DNA of 64,000 bases from Mayamaea pseudoterrestris. Its lineage: Eukaryota > Bacillariophyta > Bacillariophyceae > Sellaphorales > Sellaphoraceae. The stretch is taken from the NCBI GenBank assembly GCA_027923505.1, contig BROI01000007.1, positions 682,001 to 746,000 of the forward strand, given 5' to 3'. Below are positions 42,123 through 51,807 of this stretch, piece after piece. Numbering within the stretch: the first letter of the stretch is position 1; every line of letters begins with the position of its first letter. The position numbers and the translations under genes are program-made. The notes beneath the pieces were generated by a model. It was not told where the DNA came from, made no database searches, and saw only the letters and a program-made list of their open reading frames with translations.

Positions 42123-43121
42123 ATGACGCAGTCTTTTCGCCGCAAGGACTCCATCCGCGAAACCGCCCAGCATGCCGCCACGGATGTGACTCGTCGACTG
42201 GCATGTGGTGCTGGTGCCGGCATGATTGCCAAGACGGTCACGAATCCACTGGAGCGGATCAAAATTCTGTCGCAGACTGGAGAATCGTCGAGCACTAGCA
42301 GCAGCAGCAGCAGCAGCACTAGCAAGCAACCACAAAAGTATTCCGTCGTTCGACTATATCGCGACATTATCAAGCATGAAGGCGTACTCGGACTGTGGGC
42401 CGGCAATGGCGCCAATTTGGTGCGCGTCATTCCCTCCAAGGCCATTGTCTTTAGCACCAACGACTTGTATCGCAATCTACTACTCTCAACCTTTGGAGGA
42501 GGCAGCAGCAATCAAGACTTGCAGCATCACCACAAGAACAGTTCACTACTCGCCTTTGTCTCTGGCGGCATGAGTGGTTTCACCGCCAGCGCCGCCACGT
42601 ATCCACTGGACTTGGCGCGCGGCCGCATGAGCGGCAAGCTGGCGGGCATTGACGGCCACAAGCACTACAGCGGCATACTACAAACCATGCGCGTCACCGT
42701 GGCCGATGAAGGTGTGTATGCACTATGGAGAGGCGTGACACCCACCATGCTGGGGGCGGTTCCCTACGAAGGCATCAAGTTTGGTACGGTGGGAATATTG
42801 GAGAATTTACTGCCAAAGGAGGAGAGTTCATTGTCGGGACCGACGCGCAAGATGCTGTTCGGCGGACTTGGGGGTGTTGTTGCGGGAACGGTCATGTATC
42901 CGAACGATACGGTGCGGCGATTGCTGCAAGTGCAGGGCAGTCGAGGGACTACTTCGGAATATACGGGCTACTGGCAATGCTTGAAGCATGTTTATCAAAC
43001 CCAAGGCTTGCGGAGACTTTATCGAGGCATGGCAATCAATTTAATACGCATGGCGCCAAACACTGCCATTCAGTTTGGTTCCTACGAGTTGTTGAAGGAC
43101 TTGACGGCTGGGTGGGGTTGA
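42123..43121 (+). CDS. Mitochondrial carrier (SLC25) family transporter
   Basis: A single exon of 332 residues. The ATG at 42123 (MTQSFRRKDSIRE) is the first ATG in frame. There are three tandem repeats with the carrier signature P-x-D/E-x-x-K/R: TNPLERIKIL, TYPLDLARGRM and MYPNDTVRRLLQ, each followed by a matrix loop and second helix. The start of repeat 1, RRLACGAGAGMIAKTVTNPLERIK, with LWAGNGANLVRVIPSKAIVF, is most like the coenzyme A/ADP carrier group (SLC25A16/SLC25A42). A Ser-rich insertion coded by AGC repeats (about 42297-42325) lies in the first loop. The third signature has Asn-Asp instead of Leu-Asp. Inner-membrane location is expected; the substrate is inferred. Confidence 0.88.
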   Translation: MTQSFRRKDSIRETAQHAATDVTRRLACGAGAGMIAKTVTNPLERIKILSQTGESSSTSSSSSSSTSKQPQKYSVVRLYRDIIKHEGVLGLWAGNGANLVRVIPSKAIVFSTNDLYRNLLLSTFGGGSSNQDLQHHHKNSSLLAFVSGGMSGFTASAATYPLDLARGRMSGKLAGIDGHKHYSGILQTMRVTVADEGVYALWRGVTPTMLGAVPYEGIKFGTVGILENLLPKEESSLSGPTRKMLFGGLGGVVAGTVMYPNDTVRRLLQVQGSRGTTSEYTGYWQCLKHVYQTQGLRRLYRGMAINLIRMAPNTAIQFGSYELLKDLTAGWG

Positions 43122-43321
43122 GTGCGACTGTATATCAAAGACACAAAGTGGCCTTGATGAAATGGTTGCAACAATGTTCCAAATCGCCTTTCGATTGTTA
43201 AGAGCTTCTCCTACGTACCAAAATCAGTGAAAACCTACAGTATAAAATAGTTTGCTATAAGAATACAACTTGCTACTTGGTTACAACAATTTATATTACA
43301 CAAACCCAACACTCACAGCAT

Positions 43322-44128
43322 TTACCCCGTCTGCGAACCTCCTCCAAAGTGGAAAGGCTCCGACTCGCCATCAGGAACATCCTGATTCAAATTCAAATTA
43401 TCTAGATTCGTCAAAATAACTTGCGGATGTGACTGCTTGTCATGATCCGGTCCATACTCGTCGTCGCTCTCCTCATCAATATTTTCCAAATCCAAGTCAT
43501 CTTCATCGTCGCATTCATTCAGCGGCTCGAGCGCAATCGAAACATCTCCATTCGCATCAACTCCCTTGGCCGAAGAGTTGCGACTCGAGTAGCTGCGAAC
43601 ATCCGAAAAGGCGTGACAATCCTCCAAGGCTTCATCCGACATGCGCTCGGCCAGCGGCGGCATGGGCGCGTTCATGCTATTGTGAAGCAACTTTTCCTTG
43701 GCCAAGTCAATCGACTCGGACAAGCCAGCGCGATCCGTCAAAATATCTTGAATCGTCAATTCCCGCATTTCATCCAAACTGCTAACGGAGGAATTGGCAT
43801 CCATGGTGGTGGGCGTGCGGTCGCCGCCCTTGTGCAGCGATGGACTGCGCGAGCGACTCGTCGAGCAGCTTCCATCCATGGAGCGGGTCTGGCGCTTGTG
43901 AAGCATCAGATTGGATGGAATATGCATGTGCGAAATCATGGGACTCGTGGAAGCGTCCAAAGGAGCGGCAGGAGGCGCAAGGTTGGGGAGCGAAGTGGAA
44001 CCGCTCAATCGCTTCGGGACTCGCGTTGCGTGCAAGCGGCCGGGCGGCAAATTGACGCTGTCTTGGTCGTCCGCCTCGTTTGCAGTAGCTGGAGGCAAGT
44101 CTTCCTGGCGTACAAAAGAGTCTGACAT
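43322..44128 (-). CDS. Hypothetical Ser-rich acidic protein
   Basis: A single exon of 268 residues with ATG at 44128. No known domain. The N-terminal half is Pro/Ser-rich with possible phosphorylation patches (STSRSRSPSLHK). A conserved-looking helical stretch SLDEMRELTIQDILTDRAGL lies near residue 115-135, followed by an acidic tail DEDDLDLENIDEESDDEYG. It appears intrinsically disordered. It is divergent from the sulfotransferase gene (320 bp apart). Function cannot be named. Confidence 0.6.
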   Translation of the reverse strand: MSDSFVRQEDLPPATANEADDQDSVNLPPGRLHATRVPKRLSGSTSLPNLAPPAAPLDASTSPMISHMHIPSNLMLHKRQTRSMDGSCSTSRSRSPSLHKGGDRTPTTMDANSSVSSLDEMRELTIQDILTDRAGLSESIDLAKEKLLHNSMNAPMPPLAERMSDEALEDCHAFSDVRSYSSRNSSAKGVDANGDVSIALEPLNECDDEDDLDLENIDEESDDEYGPDHDKQSHPQVILTNLDNLNLNQDVPDGESEPFHFGGGSQTG

Positions 44129-44448
44129 TGTAGTTATGCTCGGTTACTATTTCAATATTGCGCAAGAAGAAGGACAAGAGCCGCAAGCAGGAGGAGGCGA
44201 AGCAAGCTTCATCACCCCACACGAATGTGCGATGCAGCCAATCGCGCGCGATTTTTGCAACGATGACACGCCCCTTCTTCCAACGGAAATGACCCCCAAA
44301 TTAGTACCGGTATGACTATTATGTTTCCGTTGAGTAAAGATTTGTGTCGCAGAGCAACTCGTGAGCGAGAATTGATGGACCTTCCATTCCATTGCATCGC
44401 TTGCTCGCACGACCTTTACAGTTAATGTAATGAGCGAGATAAAGCTTC
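44129..44448. other. Divergent promoter of hypothetical and sulfotransferase genes
   Basis: 320 bp with a TACCGGTA palindrome at 44305-44312. No gene seen. Confidence 0.4.
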
Positions 44449-45978
44449 ATGGCAGCTTGGAGTAGGAGGTCAACGACAAACAGAGTCTCTCTATTCTTTG
44501 TAGTTGCCATTGGCATCCTTGTTATCGTTGCGAATGTTCTACAAGAAACCGAAAAGGTTCGCCGAAATGACGTCCTTCATTCGTTGCATTCCAAATTCAA
44601 CACTGAACCAGCCAGCCATGTTCCGTCAGAGCTAATACAACTCGGAGTCTATTCAAATCGAGATTTCGCCGAGACAAAGAGTCGCCGTGCTCCTCCCTTT
44701 TGGAACTGCATCGGAAACCGTAGTGATGCTGCTGCCTGCAACCAGCAAGCCAATGTCTGGGGACCTTGCTATGCACCCACTCGGCAAACTGACTGGCAGA
44801 ACGAAGTTGAATTTTCGCGAGCAAACAACCATACAGCAATGTATCATGACAAGCTAACTAGTTATGGCAAGAGTGACATTGACAATCTATCCGACTACTG
44901 CAAACCTGGCTTTCTCATCATTGGCGCCGGCAAATGCGGAACGTCGTCGCTCTACCACTACATTACGTCGCATCCTCGCGTGTTACCTGCTTTGGAGAAG
45001 CAGATCCACTACTTCAAGTACTACTACGAGTATCCCTTCAAGTGGTATTTGCGACACTTTTCCACAGCGACCAACTTTTTGGCAAACGGCGCACTCTTGA
45101 CGGGGGAAGCCTCGCCTGGATACTTGCCGTATCCAGATGTTGTCAACCGCGTTCGACAAGCTTTACCAGGTGCTCGCATCATTGTCATTGGTCGCAATCC
45201 GCTCGAGCGAGCGTACAGTAGCTATCGATACAACTACGTGGAGCCTACAGTGGAGGAGATGTACAAGGGGCGGGTGCCCCATGTTCGTGCCGGCCGCAAT
45301 AAATTCTACTATGAGGAATTTCTCTTTTCGTTTCAAGACTTGGTGGAAGCGGAACTAGATGAACTGCGCAAGTGCATGAACGTTTCGACTGGTGCCGCGG
45401 TTGTGAATGCGCGTAGTCACTGGAGTCGGTACGCATGGGTCCGCGAGGAAGTAACACGACGTGAACAAAGTGGTTTGCCGCCAATGGTGGATTTGGATGG
45501 ATCCTGCTACGGCAAGGCCGTAAACAGTACCGTGCCAAGAGAACAATGGATTGCGCTAACGGCCAAGTATCCAAATAAGGTCATGACAATACGAAACTTG
45601 CATTTGAAACAAGCCTTGATTGGTCGGAGCCTGTATTTTGCGCCGCTGGAATGGTGGTACGCTGGGATACAAGCAACCGATATATACTTCTTGTGCACCG
45701 AAGAGCTGCGTGACCTTTCGGGCGCTCCATTGGAAAAATTGGGGCGCTTTCTTGGGTTGCCCTTTTACAATTTTTCAAGTGCCTTGCAGGAGGGTGCGTT
45801 CAACGTTGGAGGGCACCGCGGCTACGACGAGGAGGTTTCTTGGCAAGAGGTATCAAGCGAAGCAGCCAGACTGCAAGATATTCCATTGTCTGAAGACATT
45901 CGTCGAGAGGTGCTTAGTTTTGTGCAGCCATACAATGAACGATTGTTCAAGCTTGTTGGTCGGCGGTGCGATTGGTGA
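44449..45978 (+). CDS. Golgi-type carbohydrate sulfotransferase
   Basis: A single exon of 509 residues with ATG at 44449. A short basic N-tail and a hydrophobic segment (VSLFFVVAIGILVIVANVL) make a type II membrane anchor. The PAPS 5'-phosphosulfate loop reads FLIIGAGKCGTSSLYHYI (from about residue 156) and the 3'-phosphate site IVIGRNPLERAYSSYRYNY (from about 246). These define the heparan/chondroitin-type sulfotransferase domain, which moves sulfate from PAPS to sugars. Several N-x-S/T sites suit a lumenal enzyme. Diatom cell walls and mucilage contain sulfated glucuronomannans, so a role there is plausible but inferred. Its 3' end comes within 50 bp of the convergent RRP43 gene. Confidence 0.88.
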   Translation: MAAWSRRSTTNRVSLFFVVAIGILVIVANVLQETEKVRRNDVLHSLHSKFNTEPASHVPSELIQLGVYSNRDFAETKSRRAPPFWNCIGNRSDAAACNQQANVWGPCYAPTRQTDWQNEVEFSRANNHTAMYHDKLTSYGKSDIDNLSDYCKPGFLIIGAGKCGTSSLYHYITSHPRVLPALEKQIHYFKYYYEYPFKWYLRHFSTATNFLANGALLTGEASPGYLPYPDVVNRVRQALPGARIIVIGRNPLERAYSSYRYNYVEPTVEEMYKGRVPHVRAGRNKFYYEEFLFSFQDLVEAELDELRKCMNVSTGAAVVNARSHWSRYAWVREEVTRREQSGLPPMVDLDGSCYGKAVNSTVPREQWIALTAKYPNKVMTIRNLHLKQALIGRSLYFAPLEWWYAGIQATDIYFLCTEELRDLSGAPLEKLGRFLGLPFYNFSSALQEGAFNVGGHRGYDEEVSWQEVSSEAARLQDIPLSEDIRREVLSFVQPYNERLFKLVGRRCDW

Positions 45979-46028
45979 ATACGATCTTTAACACATAATT
46001 TAAAAGCCGTAACTTTGTTCAAGTATAA

Positions 46029-47048
46029 TTATATCAACTGCTGCATTAACTCCTTGGCCCGTCCCTCCGCCATGCGCACGGCCAGTGCCAACATGGTTGG
46101 ATCAATTGCCTTCAGTGACGCCAAGTCGCACTGCAAGATACGATTCGTTCGAGCGTCCAACACAATGGTCAATTGTCCCACACAACCGTGCTGCAATTCA
46201 ATCCGCGTTGGATCAACAATCCATTCCATTGTAGTGTCATCCTCCGATTTGGATGTCCAAAGACCAAGCGTCAATGGAATCGCAACGACTGGCAGCTGTA
46301 TCCTTCGTTGTATCTTTGCATTGGTGTCAACTGGCTTGGCATATACAATGCCAGACTGCTTGCTACTGCTCTTGGCATCCATCGTCGACGTTGTTTCCGG
46401 CAAGATTGTATCTTGACATGCCGCAAGGGCAGCTAGGAGGCAGCAGTCTTTGAGGTTTCCAGCCGCTTCATTCAATATTTGTAATCCGATTTGAAACGAA
46501 AATGCATGCGTTGGAGAAATGATAAGTTGCTGCAAATCCAATGTTTCCTGTAGAGTCCGCTCCAACCATGATTGCAGGTTGGTATAGTCGGCTTGCGTTG
46601 ACGATGCTGACGATACCGTCACATTCACGTCACCTCCTCCATTCGGAACGATAATGCGTCCAACCTGCAAGACTATTCCAGCAACGACGACGCGCGTCGC
46701 ATTGAGTGACACCATTGCGGATCCGTTCGTCGTTTTGCGTAACACAGCCTTGGTCAATGAGAGTGACCGACACTGCGAAAGCAAGCGACCGTCGGGTCGC
46801 GTTTGGCGCGTCCAATATGACTCGAGAGTGAGCTGAATAACCAAGGAGATCGAGAGTAATTGATATGTGAGCTTCATCCCAGAGACGTGCTCCTTCTGTT
46901 TTGGAGACACACTACGGAACGAATACAAGCTTACCTTTTTACTCAGCAAGACATTCATTTGCTTGGTAACTTCCTTCCACTGCACAAGGTCATTGCTATT
47001 CTGTAGCTTTGGATCAGCATCAGCATTTGTCATAGTTACGTCTGCCAT
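46029..47048 (-). CDS. RRP43: Exosome RNase PH-like subunit RRP43 (EXOSC8-like)
   Basis: Exons 47048-46935 and 46832-46029, with a 102-nt phase-0 intron (GTAAGC donor, TTCAG acceptor), give 305 residues. The intron is a multiple of three without stops, so the unspliced frame is also open, at 339 codons. Splicing restores the family start of the core, LESYWTRQTRPDGRLLSQCRS, as in EXOSC8/RRP43. Later marks are KDCCLLAALAACQDTILPE, VVAIPLTLGLW and the C-terminal VRMAEGRAKELMQQ. RRP43 is a catalytically inert ring subunit of the RNA exosome, which processes and degrades RNA 3' to 5'. It is divergent from the DEAD-box gene (214 bp between the ATGs). Confidence 0.75.
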   Translation of the reverse strand: MADVTMTNADADPKLQNSNDLVQWKEVTKQMNVLLSKKVSLYSFRSVSPKQKEHVSGMKLTYQLLSISLVIQLTLESYWTRQTRPDGRLLSQCRSLSLTKAVLRKTTNGSAMVSLNATRVVVAGIVLQVGRIIVPNGGGDVNVTVSSASSTQADYTNLQSWLERTLQETLDLQQLIISPTHAFSFQIGLQILNEAAGNLKDCCLLAALAACQDTILPETTSTMDAKSSSKQSGIVYAKPVDTNAKIQRRIQLPVVAIPLTLGLWTSKSEDDTTMEWIVDPTRIELQHGCVGQLTIVLDARTNRILQCDLASLKAIDPTMLALAVRMAEGRAKELMQQLI

Positions 47049-47262
47049 GTTTACCTACTCAAACGGTGCGAAATCTTATCCAAATATTATGATCTGTTTT
47101 GCCACGGTCGAATTTGAATGGCGTGTCAGAGGTTGCGCTGCGACATCCGTAAACCGCTACGACTTTTCTTTGACAGCCAACCGATTCTTCGTTTTCGCCT
47201 TGGTTTTGCTCGCCATTTTTCTCGCTCCCACAAACACTAGAGCGACTCATGCTTACACGAGA

Positions 47263-49428
47263 ATGTTCAAAATCTCAAGTCATTCTTCAATATTACTGCG
47301 CCGATCACTCTGCCTTGCCGTTTTTAGCCGACAGTTTACTCAGTCACTCTCCTTTGCGGCGAGCCGATTTAACAAACCAGCCTTTTCCTCTTTTGTAAAA
47401 AGTCCATACTCGTTCCGACGTTCCTTGACATCTGCAGCAGCTGCTCCTGCTACTATTGAAGCTGAGCAAACTATGAAAGACGAAACCGCCATGCCGCCTG
47501 CAGAAACCTACCCTCGCTTTGCCAACGTGGCCGGTCTCCACCCAAACCTCAAGTCGGCTCTCGAGAAAATGGAGCTTGTCACCATGACGGAGATTCAAGC
47601 CAAGACCTTTGAAGCAGCATCTGCCAATCAGGATGTTTTGGGACGAGCCCGAACAGGAACAGGCAAGACTGTCGCCTTTCTCCTACCTGCGTTGCAGCAA
47701 CTACTGGAGCATCCGCAGCAAATGATGGAAGCAAACCAAGTTTCCATTTTGATTCTTTCGCCGACGCGTGAACTGGCCGCTCAAATTTCGGAACAAGCCC
47801 GCCTGTTGCTTCAAACGAGTAGCAGCAGCAAACCAATCATTACGCAGCAAGTCATTGTTGGCGGCACCAACAAGCCAAAGGACGTTTCCGCCTTTGAGCG
47901 ACGCATTCCCACCATTCTCGTGGCCACGCCGGGCCGACTCTGCGACCACTTGCAGACGACGACTGTGCGCGGGCAGCCATTCTCCAAGGCGGTGAGCAAG
48001 ACGAAGATTCTGGTATTGGATGAAACTGATCGGTACGTCTATGTGAGAATTGTTTGATTGACTGATGTTCAATTTTTTTTTTGTTAATCACTCCAACCCT
48101 TTTGATCCTTTTCCTCCACCAGACTCTTGGACATGGGTTTTCGTCGCGAGATTGAAAAGATCATTTCCTACCTTGGACCCCCGCAGCAGCGTCAAACACT
48201 ATTGTTTAGTGCCACTATTCCACCAGAGGTTCGAAACGTCATGGCCAAGACGATGAAAAAGTCGTTCGTTTCCGTCGACTGCATTCACGATCACGACGCA
48301 AGCTCACATACCAATGCGCAGGTGCAGCAGTCGCATGTTATTGTACCGGCCTTTTCGCGATTAGTGACTGGAACGATTGAAATCTTGACGAGCATTATTG
48401 ATCGCGAAAAGGGAGACTTGAAAATGGTAGTGTTTTTTCCTACGGCCAACTTGGTTGCCTTTTACGCCAAACTCTTCAACGAATCTCTTCGCGTACCAGT
48501 GCAGGAGCTTCACTCGCGCAAGTCGCAGAGCTTTCGAACCAAGACGGCTGACAACTTTCGTGAGGCGGAGAATGCCGTTTTGTTTACGAGCGACGTTTCG
48601 GCCAGAGGAGTCGACTATCCGGGAGTGACTCATGTGGTGCAGTTTGGCATTGCCGATTCAAGAGAGTCGTACATTCATCGATTGGGACGAACGGGCCGAG
48701 CGGGCAAGGTTGGTGAAGGCGTGCTGGTGTTGACTGATCTTGAACAAATGTTTATGCAATCGCTGGAAGGTTTGGATATCCCGGTCAACCAAGAGATGCA
48801 GAATATGGTGGATGGTTCTCCGTCGCCGCAAATGATGAGTAAAGTTGATCCTATTCTGTCGTCGATTCGCTCGGGGCGTGACGATGGTATGACACAAAGT
48901 GTGAGATCAGCTTACCAGTCCATGCTTGGCTTTTACAACGGCAAGCTTGCCAAACTTGGAGTACGTGGCAATGATGCCCTCGTTGATTTCGTCAACTCGT
49001 TCGCCTTTCAAGCTGGTTTGAGTGAAATCCCGGAGCTGGAATTGCGAACGGTGAAGAAGATGGGTTTGGCAGGAGCAAAGGGACTAAACGTTGTCAAGTC
49101 GCTGACTGTCAATCGCGGTGGTGGTGGCGGCGGCGGCGGCGGTCGAGGCGCCGGTGGAAGCGGCCGTGGATCTGGTGGAGGTGGAAATGGCCGCGGATCC
49201 GGAGGGCAAAGAGGTGGATCTGGAGCTCAAATGCAGGCCCGCGGCGGCGGAGGCAACGGTGGTCGAGGACGCCCGGAAGGAACTGCACGTGACGGATCAG
49301 CCCCACAAAAGCGAAGGAGCACGACTGCCGGTCGAGGAGCATCCAGCGACACAAAGAAGGCCAGACCGGAAGGTGCGAACGGAAGAGGTTCTGCGGGCAA
49401 CAGAAACCGTCGCCCTAATAACGACTAA
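47263..49428 (+). CDS. DEAD-box RNA helicase with DETD motif, probably mitochondrial
   Basis: Exons 47263-48032 and 48123-49428 (90-nt intron) give 691 residues. The ATG at 47263 is chosen because it opens a basic, Ser-rich, acid-free leader (MFKISSHSSILLRRSLCLAV) typical of mitochondrial import; the frame upstream is open but carries no supported exon. Motif I is ARTGTGKT, Ia PTRELAAQ, II DETD (not DEAD), III SAT, IV VVFFPTANL, V DVSARGVDYP and VI HRLGRTGRAG. The intron falls inside motif II-downstream DR-LLDMGF. The C-terminus of about 110 residues is Gly/Arg-rich with GGGG and RGG repeats, an RNA-binding tail. It resembles Mss116/DDX-type organellar helicases. Confidence 0.88.
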
Positions 49429-49723
49429 ATCATTTTGTCAGTCACTAACGATTGAACGACGTCTTAATTTGGCATAATTAACGACAAGATTTTTGTATTC
49501 TTTTGCATAAAGGTTAATAGAAAGCTCGATAGATGATGTTAAAAGTCTAACGGAAATTTTGGTTTTACAGCAAGCGAAGCGAATGTCTTGCATGCTCTGT
49601 TCACAAGTTAAAGTGCGGCCCTGGATAGGAAGATGGCGTCGTCAAGGTGACACCGTGGTTCATGTCGCCTTAGGGGCGCTGTGTCGTCTGCGATGGGTAA
49701 AAAGCCGAAGTATAATTTCATCG

Positions 49724-51451
49724 TCAACCAACCTTGGCATTCTCATTCTGCGTCAATGTCGTGCTGGCTTCAATCGGTTTCGGATCACGAAAGTTTGACT
49801 CTTTCCGTATTGACAAGTAGGCAACGACGACACAGACAAAGCAAAAGTCAAAGGCTGCCGAGTATAGAAATGTCTTGACCGTTCCCATGCGGTGCTGCAG
49901 CTTGCCTCCAATTATGGCTCCCAGCGACTGGCCCAGTCCACCGTACATGGCGTTCAAAAACATGAGCATGGTCGCATGCAATCCCGGCGGAGAGATGGCA
50001 TGCGCGTAAATGGTTCCAGTCGACCAAAATGCGGCAAACGTGATTCCTCGCAGTGCTTCGGCAACCAAACCATGATATGGGTTGCGCATAAAGGCGTAAA
50101 TGAGAAACCGTGTGACGTAACTCATGAGTGATAACACAATCACCCGATCCGCTCCCAGCGCCTGCGTCAAGGAACCGGAAAACCAAAACATGGGCGCTCC
50201 AGCCAAGGAGCTAATGAGCCGACTCAAACCAAGGTCCTTGCCAGAGAAACCAACTTCGCGCATGCGAATGTAGGCAAAATTCTCAACAACCCCGCTCGAA
50301 ACGCCAACAACTAATACGAGAAAGAAGAATAAAAGCGCGTCCGCATTCTGTAGCAGCAGCATGATACCTTCGGACATTTTGGTGTTTGCCTTGCTGCCGT
50401 CCTTGTGACTGACAACCGTTTGGTTGTTGCGCTCCGCCGCTTGCTTCTTATCGTCCAAACGACGAAACGCTTGAATGCACATCCACGTTGGCACGCTCAG
50501 TGCCGCATGCGCCAGAAAGAGTAGCTTAAACCCCGTCAAACTAGTCCAAAACTTGTCGGCCAAAACAATGGCCATGCGCACAAAGTCGGGGTACAAACGA
50601 ATGCGGTCTTCAAAGGCTTGCGAATAGACGTGCTCACCCTTTGGCCAAGCAACGTGCTTGGATCGATGCAGCAAGAATCCCACGAGCGAGCTCCCCAAAC
50701 CAAAGCCAATCTGACCATACAGCCTCAGCCGTCCATACGTGGCCTTGTCGTTGAGATGCGACATGGCTAACGAATCCAGCAAACTCTTGACGGGCGCGTT
50801 GAAGAGTGCCGTCAAAAATACCATGACGCTCAAGTAAACGGCATCGCCGTGACAAGCCACGAGCAACTGTCCCAACAGACTCACGCCAAAGGCCACCTTG
50901 AGAATGCCAAACGGATTCTGCGACTGATCCGCAAGAAAGCCCCACATGGGTGCCACCAGAAACGTTGTGAGTGGCTTGACGGCGCCCAGCAGTCCAATGA
51001 TTTGGCCGCCGTGACCAAGCGAATGATAGTAAACTGGTAGATAGGGCAGCAAGCTACCGAGTGAACCGTAATAGGAAAGAAATAGTAGACGAATCAACCA
51101 AAGTATGCGAGGGTCTTCTTTCGTGGGTGTAGTTGCGATTAATGGATCATTCGTAGCAGTTGTCGTTGTCGTTTTGTCGAGAGGTGCTGCTGAATCTGCA
51201 GCACCAAATGATGTTGTCACTGATTCATGTGTAACGGCAGGAGCCGTTCCAGCTGCAGCCAACGTCGATGCTGCACCCCCTCGTACCCTCAAGAGTCGTG
51301 CATATCTATGTAACGTCAAGCCGCTTTTTCGGAACGTCATGCTGCTCGTATTAGTAGCATGGACGAGTCGTACGTTGCTCGGATCTGCTGCCAATGCGAG
51401 CAGTAGCAAAAGCCACGTTTTCCATCGACTTCCTTCACAAGATAACTTCAT
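49724..51451 (-). CDS. Major facilitator superfamily transporter (MFS_1-like, 12 TM)
   Basis: A single exon of 575 residues. The ATG at 51451 (MKLSCEGSRWKTWLLLLLAL) is the first ATG in frame and begins a signal-peptide-like segment; a Thr-rich linker precedes the core. Twelve hydrophobic helices follow, with the first at IRLLFLSYYGSLGSLLPYLP and the motif A-like loop GFLADQSQNPFG after helix 2. A long loop divides the two six-helix halves, and GAPMFWFSGSLTQALGADR starts the second half motif. It resembles the LacY/nucleoside-permease-like MFS_1 group found in algae. Substrate unknown. It is divergent from the acidic-tailed protein gene. Confidence 0.85.
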   Translation of the reverse strand: MKLSCEGSRWKTWLLLLLALAADPSNVRLVHATNTSSMTFRKSGLTLHRYARLLRVRGGAASTLAAAGTAPAVTHESVTTSFGAADSAAPLDKTTTTTATNDPLIATTPTKEDPRILWLIRLLFLSYYGSLGSLLPYLPVYYHSLGHGGQIIGLLGAVKPLTTFLVAPMWGFLADQSQNPFGILKVAFGVSLLGQLLVACHGDAVYLSVMVFLTALFNAPVKSLLDSLAMSHLNDKATYGRLRLYGQIGFGLGSSLVGFLLHRSKHVAWPKGEHVYSQAFEDRIRLYPDFVRMAIVLADKFWTSLTGFKLLFLAHAALSVPTWMCIQAFRRLDDKKQAAERNNQTVVSHKDGSKANTKMSEGIMLLLQNADALLFFFLVLVVGVSSGVVENFAYIRMREVGFSGKDLGLSRLISSLAGAPMFWFSGSLTQALGADRVIVLSLMSYVTRFLIYAFMRNPYHGLVAEALRGITFAAFWSTGTIYAHAISPPGLHATMLMFLNAMYGGLGQSLGAIIGGKLQHRMGTVKTFLYSAAFDFCFVCVVVAYLSIRKESNFRDPKPIEASTTLTQNENAKVG

Positions 51452-51807
51452 ATGACTAGCTGAGCAAACGAGAGAATGATCCAATGGTTCCTATCGAAGT
51501 CGAACGGAGTCTCTCATCATGGTGGATACATGGACCACTTGGTCGATCGAGGGACAGTTGACCGACGAGTGGCATCGTCGGTTGAGAAACGAAAACGTCG
51601 GAGCGGTTGTGGTATCATGCGGCACTCAAAAGACATTTTCCTCGTATGAAGCAATGGCGTCACGCTTGTCACACGAGGCGCGCCGCGACAAACCTGACCA
51701 AGATCTTTCGGCGGAACATTCAGCAGCAGTAGTCTTGCTGCAACCTTTCCATTCATCAGGTGCTCTTGTACAGCTTGGCCCCTTCTACTACAACTTTTAG
51801 CTTGACT
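51452..51807. other. Divergent promoter region of MFS and acidic-tail genes
   Basis: 356 bp. A 93-residue plus-strand frame starts with ATG at 51519, but it cannot be spliced in frame to the downstream gene with any obvious donor and acceptor, so I do not call it. Confidence 0.35.

Noticed and set aside
46867-47262. N-terminal extension of the DEAD-box protein upstream of 47263
   Set aside because: The open frame runs through the divergent RRP43 coding region and its promoter; the ATG at 47263 starts a convincing leader.
51519-51800. 93-codon plus-strand frame before the acidic-tail gene
   Set aside because: It starts with ATG but is in a different phase and I found no donor/acceptor pair that joins it to the next exon; could still be a short upstream frame.
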